NCBI GenBank assembly: GCA_039818345.1
Contig: JBCBUC010000020.1
Span: 4,681 to 68,680, forward strand
From: Parvularcula sp039818345
GTDB lineage: Bacteria > Pseudomonadota > Alphaproteobacteria > Caulobacterales > Parvularculaceae
Reading direction: 5' to 3'
Length of the DNA stretch: 64,000 bases
A model generated the notes under the pieces. That model ran no database searches. It was not told the origin of the DNA and saw only the letters and a list, made by a program, of their open reading frames with translations. Positions 43,442 to 52,122 of the stretch are shown piece by piece; position 1 is the stretch's first letter; each line of letters opens with the position of its first letter. Position numbers and translations under genes: made by a program.

Positions 43442-45033
43442 TGGCTCACCCCTTGTTCTGCCAATGGCCCAACGACCTTGACCCTGACACGCACAGCTCC
43501 GCCGGGCATGTAGCTAAGAGGCACTTCTTCGATGTCGATCACATCAAGAGCGTCTTTCTCAGCACCCGCGATTTGTGCGCGCCTCTTCGCTTCTGCTTTC
43601 GCTTCGTCGAGGGCCTTATCCCGCCCTAGATCGGTGTACGAATAAACTCGATCCACCTCACCACTCACTTGTGCGATCGAGGCGCCGATCGCGTTCGCGA
43701 CATCGGCATTATCATGACTAACGATCGTCGAAACGCCGGCTAAAGGCCGGTCGACAAGAATTCTTCCTCCGCCGACGAGAACCAGCGGCGCAGGATCTGG
43801 GTTCGTTTTGATACGGTCGACACCGTCTTCGATCATGCGATGGACTTCACACACCGCTGCCTCAACCAAGTCACGATTGAGGTGGCGCACCCTGTCGCCA
43901 TCGCCGACATCAGCATACCCAGCTGCAACAGCGATATCGGTTGTGGTCAGCGTGGAGCCGCCAAAAACCAACGCCTCTTCGCGCAGGCGATAACCCACCG
44001 ATTGCGGACCGATGCGTATGTTGCCGTCTTCAACCCTTACCAAACTGCCGCCACCCAGACCAATGGCCAAGATATCTGGCATTCTGAAATTGGTCCGGAC
44101 ACCGCCAATATCAACGCTCGTTGACGATTCACGCGGGAATCCTCGCGTCAAAACGCCAAGATCGGTGGTGGTCCCGCCAATGTCACAGACAATCGCTTCT
44201 TCAAGGCCAGACAGCAATGCAGCACCGCGCATGCTGTTGGTGGGGCCCGAGGCAAATGTCAGGACAGGGTATTTCTCAACGAAATCGGCTGACATCAGCG
44301 TGCCATCGTTTTGCGCAATGAAAAGCGGCGCTGACAGATCAAGACGAGCCATCGCGGTCCTGAACCCGGAAATTGTTCGCTTCGCGAGGGACGCCAGCGC
44401 CGCGTTCATAATCCCCGCGTTCTCGCGCTCAAGGAGGCCTATTCTGCCGATCTCGGAAGAAAGCACGACCGAACAATCTGTATGTTCATCAAGGACGATT
44501 TGCCGGGCACGTCGTTCGAGATCGTTATCCACCGGGGCGAAGACACCCGAGATGGCAACCGACTCGATACCAGCCTCCCGTAAGCCTTGGGCAATGTGTG
44601 CGATCGCCGCCTCGTCGAGCGACGCATAAGCGCTGCCGTCGTATTGAAGGCCGCCCCGAACCATATAGCTGTGTTGACCGACAATATCTGCGATATCCGT
44701 AGGCCATCCGGAGAAGGGCGGAAGCGCCTTTGCTGCGGGTAACGCAATTCGGATGACACCAACGCTGTCGAGTTCCATCCGCTGCACAAATGCATTGGTG
44801 AAATGCGTTGTACCGATGGACAGCATAGTGACTGCTTCAGGTGCAATGGCGCTTTGTTCGATCACGTCACTGATCGCCGCGATCACGCCGTCCTCAACCG
44901 ACGGCGTCGTCGCCGTCTTACAAGCAGCAATCACTTTTGCCCCTTGCATCAAAACCGCGTCAGTGTTTGTACCACCAACATCAACGCCGATAAGATAGTT
45001 TTGATGAACGCCAGCCAAACCAACTCTTCCCAT
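43438..45033 (-). CDS. Hydantoinase/oxoprolinase family protein (HyuA-type)
   Basis: 531 residues from the ATG at 45033; the frame opens at 45153. The ASKHA-fold signature is clear: LIGVDVGGTNTDAVLMQG near the N-terminus, IGTTHFTNAFVQR, EEAIVCDIGGTTTDLGVLTRG and the C-terminal LVLVGGGRILVDRPLAGV. The family hydrolyses cyclic amides such as hydantoins or 5-oxoproline at the expense of ATP. It lacks a fused HyuB half; the following DUF917 gene takes the partner place, a known arrangement. First gene of the hyuA-DUF917-TonB receptor operon, with a palindrome (45130-45167) upstream. Confidence 0.9.
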   Translation of the reverse strand: MGRVGLAGVHQNYLIGVDVGGTNTDAVLMQGAKVIAACKTATTPSVEDGVIAAISDVIEQSAIAPEAVTMLSIGTTHFTNAFVQRMELDSVGVIRIALPAAKALPPFSGWPTDIADIVGQHSYMVRGGLQYDGSAYASLDEAAIAHIAQGLREAGIESVAISGVFAPVDNDLERRARQIVLDEHTDCSVVLSSEIGRIGLLERENAGIMNAALASLAKRTISGFRTAMARLDLSAPLFIAQNDGTLMSADFVEKYPVLTFASGPTNSMRGAALLSGLEEAIVCDIGGTTTDLGVLTRGFPRESSTSVDIGGVRTNFRMPDILAIGLGGGSLVRVEDGNIRIGPQSVGYRLREEALVFGGSTLTTTDIAVAAGYADVGDGDRVRHLNRDLVEAAVCEVHRMIEDGVDRIKTNPDPAPLVLVGGGRILVDRPLAGVSTIVSHDNADVANAIGASIAQVSGEVDRVYSYTDLGRDKALDEAKAEAKRRAQIAGAEKDALDVIDIEEVPLSYMPGGAVRVRVKVVGPLAEQGVSQ

Positions 45034-45129
45034 CTCGAGGCCCGCTGAGAGACCTCGCCAACATCGCAACAGCGTAACCACGCAATTGCCGGAGGCGGCG
45101 CACAAAAGGCGGTAGGGGGTCGGTTGAGA

Positions 45130-45167
45130 TAGTAGTCGACGGAAAATCGACATTTCGCCGACTACTA
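45130..45167. promoter_or_regulatory. TAGTAGTCG inverted repeat before the hyuA operon
   Basis: TAGTAGTCG (45130-45138) and CGACTACTA (45159-45167), nine-base arms 20 bases apart. On the minus strand the second arm reads ATTAGTAGTC, also found at 49576-49585 before the exported DUF917 gene. It is a candidate site for the MalT-like regulator encoded next door. Confidence 0.45.
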
Positions 45168-45177
45168 ATTTTATGAG

Positions 45178-47886
45178 TTATGGCAGAAGGCCGTCCATTC
45201 GTCGTGCTTTATCAACCGCTTCTGTTCGGCTGCGAACGGAGAGTTTTTGGTAGATCTTTTTAAGGTGATACCGCACCCCATGTTCGGTCATGCCAATCAC
45301 AAGGGCGATCTCTTTGTCGGACATACCGGTTGAGAGCTCTCGAATGACGGTGACTTCTTTTTCACTGAAGAGCCCGGCGCCGTGGTGCGTGCTGAACTGA
45401 CCCTGGCGCTGAGCCCGCAGCTCACGAAGCCGTGCGAGAATGACAGCGGACGCTGGCGACGCATCCGCTTCACACACTTGCTGAAGCGGCGCCTCATAAA
45501 GAGCAATGGATCGATCAAAGCCACTGCTCAAAACATCAGCCAGTATTTTTAGATCAGTTGTTGGATCTTTTTTATTCACCATCGCAAGCAAAGCGCTAAA
45601 CCGTCCGGATAGGCGTGCATTGCCGAGCGCCCCATGGGTGTCACGGTAGGCTCGCCATTGATCAACAGTGCTTTCACGGGAACCAAAACGGGCTAGGGCG
45701 AGCTCAACTTCGCCGATCGCCTCCCCGGCTCGCCAAGGTGCTCGCTCCAGATATTGCGCAGAGTCCGAACAATAGGGCGTTATATCACCCAAGGCGGCAG
45801 ACGCCGCCTCAACATCATCACTCCACGCCAGAAGCAGCGCGCGTTGCGCATGACAGATATCGCGTAAGTAGATCATATCGTTTCGATCGGCAAACTGCGC
45901 AAATGTCTCGATCGTGATCAACGCTTCGTCGTGGGAGCCGACGATAAACAATTTCTCCGACAACGTTCGAACCGCGGCGGCATAGATATCGATCCATCCC
46001 TCTTTCTTGAGGAGTTTGATGGCGGTGTTGTTGAGACGCTCCAGTCCGCTTTGATCAAGCGGAACACGTTCGTGTTCGCTTTCTTTCTTCAGGATCTCGT
46101 AGAGCACGCGGACGCCGTCGTCGTAGCAGAGGCTGGTCCGAACGATATGGGAAACACGGCGAAAATCTGTATGGAGCTCTTCTTTTGTGCTGGTGATCTC
46201 TGCGATCATGGACAAATGGAGTTGGATAAAGAACTCCCCATAGACCGACGACACATCACGCAAGGCGCTGATCGCCTGCTTCCCATATTGTATCGACTCG
46301 GAAAAACGGCCTCGCTGATGCAAGGTCAAGCATTTGATCGTCAGGATAAACCCTAAAAAAGTTCCGTTCGCTTCGGTGAGTTCGTCGAGACTCTTTTGAA
46401 AAGCGACAATATCATCTGAAGCCACATAGAGCCCACGGTAAGTTGACAACAGAATACGGCAGGCAAAGGCGGAGGCGAAGAGCGTTTTATCGTCGGCTAT
46501 TCGATCCGCATGCGCAGTTGCCACTTTGCCATAGAGCTCACCGGCCTCTGACTGGCGCCCCTTCTTCATCAGAATGAGCACACGCATCAGCCCGGCCGTT
46601 GGCGATGAAAGCACCGTTTCTTCATCGAGATACTGATCAATCACCCGATACTCAACAAGACCTTCTTGCATCCACAGGACCACGGCTCTCGTCGCCTCAA
46701 GCGTTTCTAGGACGACGTCGCGATCGTCACACTCCAAAGCGCTGCGGACGGCGTTCACGTGATTGCCGGTCCGGGAAAAATAGGCAGCCAAGCGACGATG
46801 AAGCGCGAGATACGTATCAGGATCTTCATCTCTAAGCTTGTGGCGAAGATACTCTCGCATCATCGGGTGAAGGCGATAACCAACCTTTTGACCCGCAATG
46901 GGCGATGCAAAAGCCTCTAAACTGGATAGAACGTTAAGCGCCTCGGCAGGATCGGGCCACTCGAGCACGTGCTCCACGACATCGTCGTTCACGTCATCGA
47001 GGACTGAGCATAGCCTGAGAAACTCTCGCATGCTGGACGGCAACCGCATGAGTATTTTTTGTTCAAAATACGTCATGATCGACTGATCGTTATAGCTCAC
47101 CTCTTCGAGATGTCTGATGTCGAAGGCGCTCATATCGTAAGCGGTTAACAGCATACAGACGAGAACGGGCCAACCTTCTGTTTGCGCCTCCAACTTAGCG
47201 ATTTGCCGCGTGGTCAGGCGCGCTCCCCAGAGCTCGGCAATCTCTTCCCGCACAAAACCAAGGTGTTGAGGGCCAAGCCGCATGACAAGGCCACGATGTT
47301 CAAAATCGACGGTCCTGATACCGACGGGTTCTCGTGACGCAATGACCAATGTCACATTACTGGGAAGCCTTCGGAGCAAAAGAGGCATCGTCGCCTCGAC
47401 AACAGCATCATCAAGCCGCTCAAAATCATCAATGACCATCCTCACGGGCCGCTCGTGACGCTCAAGGAGCGCGAGCAGTTGATAGATCATCTGGGCAAGG
47501 CTTTTTTCCGTCGTGAACTCAAAGTTCATGAGGCCCGTTGACGACGCATCAATACCGCCGACATGGGCAGCAAAGGATAGATACGCAAGAAACGTCTGCG
47601 CATCATCAGCCTCGTCAACGGACAACCAGCACACTGTATCGTCGCGTTGTGTCCGGCGCGCGCGCCATTGGGACAGAAGATTGCTCTTCCCGTAGCCGCC
47701 CGGCGCTTCAAGGATGATCAGCGATCCCCGCGCGCCATCGTCCAACCGCGCGAGCAATTCCTGCCGTTCAATGACCTTGTTGAGCTGCCGTGGAGGGATG
47801 ACCTTCGACCGTAGCAGCCACGGCGTGATGTTATCATGATCAACCATCGCCCGAGTGGAGATAGCACAAACATCCACCAAGCGCAC
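45178..47886 (-). CDS. MalT-like (LAL) transcriptional activator
   Basis: 902 residues from a GTG at 47886 with GAGGA five bases upstream; ATG at 47847 is an alternative. Plan: P-loop NTPase with Walker A APGGYGKS at about residues 61-68, NB-ARC-like ATPase region to about 320, TPR-like helical array to about 830, and a C-terminal LuxR-type HTH (FSEKEVTVIRELSTGMSDKEIALVIGMTEHGVRYHLKKIYQKL). LAL activators switch on operons in response to a small inducer, as MalT does with maltotriose. Its place between the hyuA operon and the exported DUF917 gene makes both the natural targets. Confidence 0.92.
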   Translation of the reverse strand: MRLVDVCAISTRAMVDHDNITPWLLRSKVIPPRQLNKVIERQELLARLDDGARGSLIILEAPGGYGKSNLLSQWRARRTQRDDTVCWLSVDEADDAQTFLAYLSFAAHVGGIDASSTGLMNFEFTTEKSLAQMIYQLLALLERHERPVRMVIDDFERLDDAVVEATMPLLLRRLPSNVTLVIASREPVGIRTVDFEHRGLVMRLGPQHLGFVREEIAELWGARLTTRQIAKLEAQTEGWPVLVCMLLTAYDMSAFDIRHLEEVSYNDQSIMTYFEQKILMRLPSSMREFLRLCSVLDDVNDDVVEHVLEWPDPAEALNVLSSLEAFASPIAGQKVGYRLHPMMREYLRHKLRDEDPDTYLALHRRLAAYFSRTGNHVNAVRSALECDDRDVVLETLEATRAVVLWMQEGLVEYRVIDQYLDEETVLSSPTAGLMRVLILMKKGRQSEAGELYGKVATAHADRIADDKTLFASAFACRILLSTYRGLYVASDDIVAFQKSLDELTEANGTFLGFILTIKCLTLHQRGRFSESIQYGKQAISALRDVSSVYGEFFIQLHLSMIAEITSTKEELHTDFRRVSHIVRTSLCYDDGVRVLYEILKKESEHERVPLDQSGLERLNNTAIKLLKKEGWIDIYAAAVRTLSEKLFIVGSHDEALITIETFAQFADRNDMIYLRDICHAQRALLLAWSDDVEAASAALGDITPYCSDSAQYLERAPWRAGEAIGEVELALARFGSRESTVDQWRAYRDTHGALGNARLSGRFSALLAMVNKKDPTTDLKILADVLSSGFDRSIALYEAPLQQVCEADASPASAVILARLRELRAQRQGQFSTHHGAGLFSEKEVTVIRELSTGMSDKEIALVIGMTEHGVRYHLKKIYQKLSVRSRTEAVDKARRMDGLLP

Positions 47887-47948
47887 CCGTTTCCTCTATA
47901 GAAGGACGGTCAACAACAGTGGTCATACTTTGTCCGCATAACACGCTT

Positions 47949-47988
47949 AGAGAAAGCGGCAATCAGTTAGCTGATCGCCGCTTTCTCT
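47949..47988 (-). terminator. Strong terminator hairpin
   Basis: AGAGAAAGCGGC (47949-47960) and GCCGCTTTCTCT (47977-47988) pair perfectly, and ATCAG...CTGAT inside extends the stem around a TTAG loop. It lies after the exported DUF917 gene and before the MalT-like gene, both on the minus strand, and would end the first transcript. Confidence 0.7.
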
Positions 47989-48012
47989 GTTGGTCAGGCG
48001 GTGCCGGACACT

Positions 48013-49437
48013 TTACTTGTTATAAATGGGATAAAAATTGAGCATGTCACGGATCGTGATCGGCCAAGAGCTGGTGTTGTCCGTGTTGCTACCGTTGAGA
48101 ACGCAGCCCGACCACGCATTCCCTTGATTGGCGAGATTGGGGCAGACAGAGCCATAATAGCCCACTGTACCAAGCTGAGTCTGAAACGATGGCAGCAAAC
48201 CACTTCCCCAATCATAGAGCCGGTTATCAGCCTTCGACCAAATCACGCCGATTTGCCGGCCTTCATACTGCTCTAAGTCGTCTCCATTGTTATAGGGAAT
48301 GAACTTATTTGTACTCGGATCTTTGATAACGAACGAGATTAATGCCGGCGCTGTGACAAGAAACGTCTTGGACTTGCCTGCAGTGGCATCCCAGAACGTC
48401 AGTTCGGTGAGAAGATTTTCGTTTTCGCTCTTGATCACACCCGTATAGTTGTTGCCGCCAGGGGGCGTGAAGTTGATATCGACCTCGCCAATATCAAAGC
48501 CGCCTTGGGTGTAGCTCGAGACGTCGGTGATTGTACCAAGCTCGGCACCATAGATCGAACGCCCTGCGGCGGCCATGATCGGTTCGAGGTTGGAAACGAT
48601 CTGATCGAAATTATAGGGGTTGTCCCTCACAACCTCGCCGATGTCGGCCGCCAATTTGTATGTACCGGACACAAAACTGTTGTTGTTGTTTTGCGAACCA
48701 CTGTGTTGCCACAGGGCCAGCCCAGCGACACTGCCATAAGCGGGATTGGTCGAAATCTCATCCCGAATTTCTTGCTCAGCAACATCCGCATTTGGAATCC
48801 ATGTCCAAACCTTTGAGGCTGGTGGTTCGTCACCCGGCTCGTCAGGCGCGGCCGCAATCGCCACGGGAGAGATCGATATTCCGCTGTAATTGCTGTCATA
48901 AAGAGTGTTGGTGAGAGACGGGACAGAGCGCCCGGCACCATCGCCATCATAGATGGGATAACCATTGGTGACATTGATCAACGCCGCGATGAAGGAGTTG
49001 GCAGGACCCGACTCGACGGACAAAATGCTTGTTGGGTTAGGGCCGCCGACCAAATCGATGGCCGCGTTCACCGCAGTGATCAGGCCACTCACATTGTTAT
49101 CGAGTGCCTCCGGAGAACCAATACCCGCACCAACAATCAGTGTATTCCAGTTGCTAATGTCCGATGCATCTTGAATATTGATGCCGCCTGGGGAAGCGCT
49201 GAGGATTTCGTTCAGGATGATTTGGCCATCGCCAAGACCACCCCCTCCGCCGCTGGCAAGAATGGAGAAGCCATAGAGCATATCCTGCAGGTCGTTGGAG
49301 TTGTAGTATGTGGAGCCTGCATGTGCACCCTCAAAGGTCATCGCACCGCATACCGATAGTAATGCAGCCGAAGTCTTGAGCCGCGACAGAAGTCCACGCC
49401 GGACGGCGTTTGAGACAGTCACTAAAGTGTCATTCAT
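48013..49437 (-). CDS. Exported DUF917-family protein
   Basis: 474 residues with a signal peptide (about 1-40, LSVCGAMTFEGAHA then GSTYY; AHA cleavage site). The mature part aligns by eye with the whole DUF917 domain of the 42299 protein: ASGGGGGLGDGQ (61-72) against GTGGGGDPYIG; VGAGIGSPE (102-110) against MLGAPT; YPIYDGDGAGRSVPSL (160-175) against LPLLNADGMGRAFPA; GGFDIG (312-317) against GGFTIG; NENL (339-342) against NENL; PALISFVI against PDLITII. An Asn/Pro-rich insert and two late Cys (432, 445), able to form a disulfide, are extra. DUF917 proteins are normally cytoplasmic. Function unknown; a periplasmic ring-processing or binding role is inferred. Confidence 0.8.
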   Translation of the reverse strand: MNDTLVTVSNAVRRGLLSRLKTSAALLSVCGAMTFEGAHAGSTYYNSNDLQDMLYGFSILASGGGGGLGDGQIILNEILSASPGGINIQDASDISNWNTLIVGAGIGSPEALDNNVSGLITAVNAAIDLVGGPNPTSILSVESGPANSFIAALINVTNGYPIYDGDGAGRSVPSLTNTLYDSNYSGISISPVAIAAAPDEPGDEPPASKVWTWIPNADVAEQEIRDEISTNPAYGSVAGLALWQHSGSQNNNNSFVSGTYKLAADIGEVVRDNPYNFDQIVSNLEPIMAAAGRSIYGAELGTITDVSSYTQGGFDIGEVDINFTPPGGNNYTGVIKSENENLLTELTFWDATAGKSKTFLVTAPALISFVIKDPSTNKFIPYNNGDDLEQYEGRQIGVIWSKADNRLYDWGSGLLPSFQTQLGTVGYYGSVCPNLANQGNAWSGCVLNGSNTDNTSSWPITIRDMLNFYPIYNK

Positions 49438-50054
49438 TGGAGCACCTTCTTTGTAAAGAGAAACAGCAGCATGGAAACCCTGATTGATCTCCTGCTCGCC
49501 AACACGCGGCTGGTGTCATATTACCGCAGAAAGGGACCAAAGAGATCCCTCCGACTAAGGAGTGCCGCTCAATTGATTAGTAGTCACTAAATCATCACAC
49601 GCAGGCAACTGCGCTGCCTTTTCTCACAGAATGGCCACCCTACTGAGAAAACGCAGATCGATTCGCGATATCGATGGTCTCCGGCAATCAATGTCTAACT
49701 TGAATTAGATGTCATAATTAATTATACTAATTGATATTTCTAAACGGAAGAAATGCTTGAATGAAGAACTCGTTTGGTAACAGATCGAGTCGAGGACTAT
49801 TTGTGCCCAAACCTCGGCCCAAATGGTCATTCCCTTCGACCACAGAGTAGCGTGGTGTTGAAGAACGACTATCGATCTGCACGCCGCCGAAAGTGTTTCA
49901 TAATCACTGATAATATCATCAGTGTGCTTTTGTCTATTGTCGAGATGTTCATTGGGCAACGCCCAACGCATGCACAGCTTAGTCGTTGATAACGAGTCTC
50001 GCCATGAATTACGTATATGGCTTAACCAATGCAGCGACGATCGACGACTTCTCG
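49438..50054. other. Long intergenic region with a regulatory motif
   Basis: 617 bases, notably A+T-rich around 49690-49760. Short open frames show no coding signal. ATTAGTAGTC at 49576-49585 matches an arm of the repeat before the hyuA operon. Promoter DNA for the exported DUF917 gene must be here. The A+T-rich part could be remnant or foreign DNA; nothing identifiable was seen in it. Confidence 0.4.
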
Positions 50055-50996
50055 CTAAGACAGGTTCATCGCCCTCAATAAGGCCAGCGCCGTCATCACA
50101 TCAAGATGCGCGCCGCCGCCGTTCTTAAAGACAGTGACGGCATCATCATCGGTGCGGCTCACTCGGCCGGCCATCAGATCATAGAGATCACCGCGAACAT
50201 CATTTCGCTCTATCACGCCCGACGCCAAAGGTATCATCAGTTCACCGATATGGTCGAGCGTCGTCTCTCGACAATCAACAAAAAGCTCCGCACGCCGTAT
50301 GAGATCGTCATCCGCTTCTCGCATATCAGGCTTATAGGCGCCGACCAAGTCCACATGCGTCCCTGCTGCCACATCCGCGCCCATAACCAAAGGGTCGGTC
50401 GCCATGGTGGCGGAAGAGATAATGTCAGCTCGACCCAATGCGCAAGACAGGTCCGCCACACTGACAATCTCGAGTGACGTCGATTTGTTCAATGATGAAG
50501 CGAGAGCTGATGCCTTTTGCGGCGTCCGGTTCCAAATCTCGATCGTTCGTAAACGAGGGAACAAAGCCTCATAGGCCTCAATGAGGTTTCGCGCGACCTC
50601 GCCCGCGCCGAGGATCAAAAGGCGTTCACTTTCCGGCCGGGCAAGAAGTGACGCACCCAGAACACTGTCAGCAGCCGTTTTCCACTTGGTGACAAGGTCG
50701 CTATCAATCATCGCCTCGACCGCTCCCGTGCCATCATTGAACAAGAGCATGGCGCCCTGCACGGTTGGAAGAGGGCGTTGCGTATTACTCTTGAAAACAG
50801 TGACGGTCTTAACGCCGATCCCGACATTTTCGACCCAACCAGCGCGGCTGAGAAGAGCGTCGCCGGTACGGTCGATCAGGGTGTCGCGCGTTTCGGCCTT
50901 GGCCTGGCGGTGACCCTCAGCGATGGCATCAACCACGTCCCGCCAGGTGAGCTTCCCTTCCACATCGGCAGCTGTCATGTAGGGGATCATTGGCAT
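50055..50996 (-). CDS. Ornithine cyclodeaminase/mu-crystallin family protein
   Basis: 313 residues. Family signature: VGIGVKTVTVFKSNTQRPLPTVQGAMLLFNDGTGAVEAMIDSDLVTKWKTAADSVLGASLL, with the NAD-binding LLILGAGEVARN and the HVDLVGAYKPDMREADDDLI segment. Members are either ornithine cyclodeaminase or ketimine reductases (for example delta-1-pyrroline-2-carboxylate reductase). The divergent neighbour is a proline-racemase-superfamily enzyme, and such pairs commonly form the trans-3-hydroxy-L-proline pathway: dehydratase, then reductase to proline. That role is favoured here. Confidence 0.85.
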   Translation of the reverse strand: MPMIPYMTAADVEGKLTWRDVVDAIAEGHRQAKAETRDTLIDRTGDALLSRAGWVENVGIGVKTVTVFKSNTQRPLPTVQGAMLLFNDGTGAVEAMIDSDLVTKWKTAADSVLGASLLARPESERLLILGAGEVARNLIEAYEALFPRLRTIEIWNRTPQKASALASSLNKSTSLEIVSVADLSCALGRADIISSATMATDPLVMGADVAAGTHVDLVGAYKPDMREADDDLIRRAELFVDCRETTLDHIGELMIPLASGVIERNDVRGDLYDLMAGRVSRTDDDAVTVFKNGGGAHLDVMTALALLRAMNLS

Positions 50997-51066
50997 CAGA
51001 ACGGCTCATCGGTAACTTCGCTAGACTGATTATCCCGAAACCAACAAGAGAAACAGGGTTCTCATC

Positions 51067-52098
51067 GTGCGCCATTCTAAGCTCATTCACGTTGTTTCAT
51101 GCCATGCCGAGGGCGAAGTTGGCGATGTCATTGTCGGCGGGGTCGCGCCGCCGCCCGGCGAGACCCTATGGGATCAACGCCGCTTCATTGCAGAGGATCA
51201 GGAGCTACGAAACTTTGTCTTGAACGAGCCGCGAGGCGGTGTGTTCCGGCACGTCAACTTGCTCGTTGCGCCAAAAGATCAAGACGCTGCGATGGGTTGG
51301 ATCATCATGGAACCTGCCGATACTCCGCCCATGTCGGGGTCAAACTCGATCTGTGTGGCGACGGTTCTGCTAGAGACGGGGATCATCCCGATGGTCGAGC
51401 CCGAGACGGTCGTGACACTCGAAGCACCTGGTGGTTTAATTCGTGTCCGGGCTGAATGCGTTGATGGCAAGGTAGGACGGGTTTTTGTTGAAAACCTACC
51501 CTCCTTTGCCGCCGAGCTCGGTAGAGCTTTAGAGGTCGAGGGCCTAGGAACACTGAATGTCGACACGGCCTATGGCGGCGATAGCTTTGTGGTCGTCGAT
51601 CCAAAAGCGCTTGGGTTTGAGATTGCTCCCCATGAAGCGCAAGACATTGCAAAAACCGGTGTGAAAATCTCGGACGCTGCGACGGAGCAGCTGGGTTTTC
51701 ATCACCCGGAGCAAAAGGATTGGAAACATATCTCCTTCTGCCTTTTCGCCGGAGAGATCAACCGACAGCATGACGAGCTTTCCGCGAAATCAGCGGTGGC
51801 GATTCGGCCTGGTAAGGTGGATCGCTCCCCCACTGGCACGGCCGTCTCTGCACGCATGGCGATTTTGCACGCTCGAGGAGAGATGCAGATTGGTGAGACG
51901 TTCTGTGCACAGTCGATCATCGGGTCGACGTTTACTGGCCAGATCCTTGGTGAGACCAAGGTGGGCGGCAAACCGGCCATCAGGCCTGAGATCGCTGGCC
52001 GGGCTTGGATCACGGGCGTGCATCAACATACGCTTGATCCAGACGATCCTTGGCCAGGTGGCTATCGGTTGAGTGACACCTGGCCAGGCGCAACGTGA
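51067..52098 (+). CDS. Proline racemase superfamily; probable 3-hydroxyproline dehydratase type
   Basis: 343 residues, the normal size. Two motifs hold the acid/base pair in this superfamily: the first is normally MCGHG but here is PPMSGSNSICV, with Ser90; the second is normally DRSPCGT but here is DRSPTGT, with Thr256. Cys/Cys is needed for proline racemase and Cys/Thr is typical of trans-3-hydroxyproline dehydratase, so a racemase is unlikely and the exact reaction is open. The divergent ketimine-reductase-like gene supports a dehydratase that forms pyrroline-2-carboxylate. Start ATG or GTG near 51067 is unverified; GTG is used by the reading frame. Confidence 0.82.
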   Translation: MRHSKLIHVVSCHAEGEVGDVIVGGVAPPPGETLWDQRRFIAEDQELRNFVLNEPRGGVFRHVNLLVAPKDQDAAMGWIIMEPADTPPMSGSNSICVATVLLETGIIPMVEPETVVTLEAPGGLIRVRAECVDGKVGRVFVENLPSFAAELGRALEVEGLGTLNVDTAYGGDSFVVVDPKALGFEIAPHEAQDIAKTGVKISDAATEQLGFHHPEQKDWKHISFCLFAGEINRQHDELSAKSAVAIRPGKVDRSPTGTAVSARMAILHARGEMQIGETFCAQSIIGSTFTGQILGETKVGGKPAIRPEIAGRAWITGVHQHTLDPDDPWPGGYRLSDTWPGAT

Positions 52099-52111
52099 AC
52101 GCCGCGCCTGG
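52084..52111. terminator. Hairpin between convergent genes
   Basis: CCAGGCGC (52084-52091) and GCGCCTGG (52104-52111) pair perfectly and overlap the end of the proline-racemase-family gene. No T run follows, so this is a weak terminator candidate between it and the BNR gene. Confidence 0.3.
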
Positions 52112-52122
52112 TGTCAACTGGG

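Noticed and set aside
49705..49971. 88-codon minus-strand frame in the A+T-rich intergenic region
   Set aside because: No ribosome binding site or homology pattern; its A+T-rich sequence yields chance codons.
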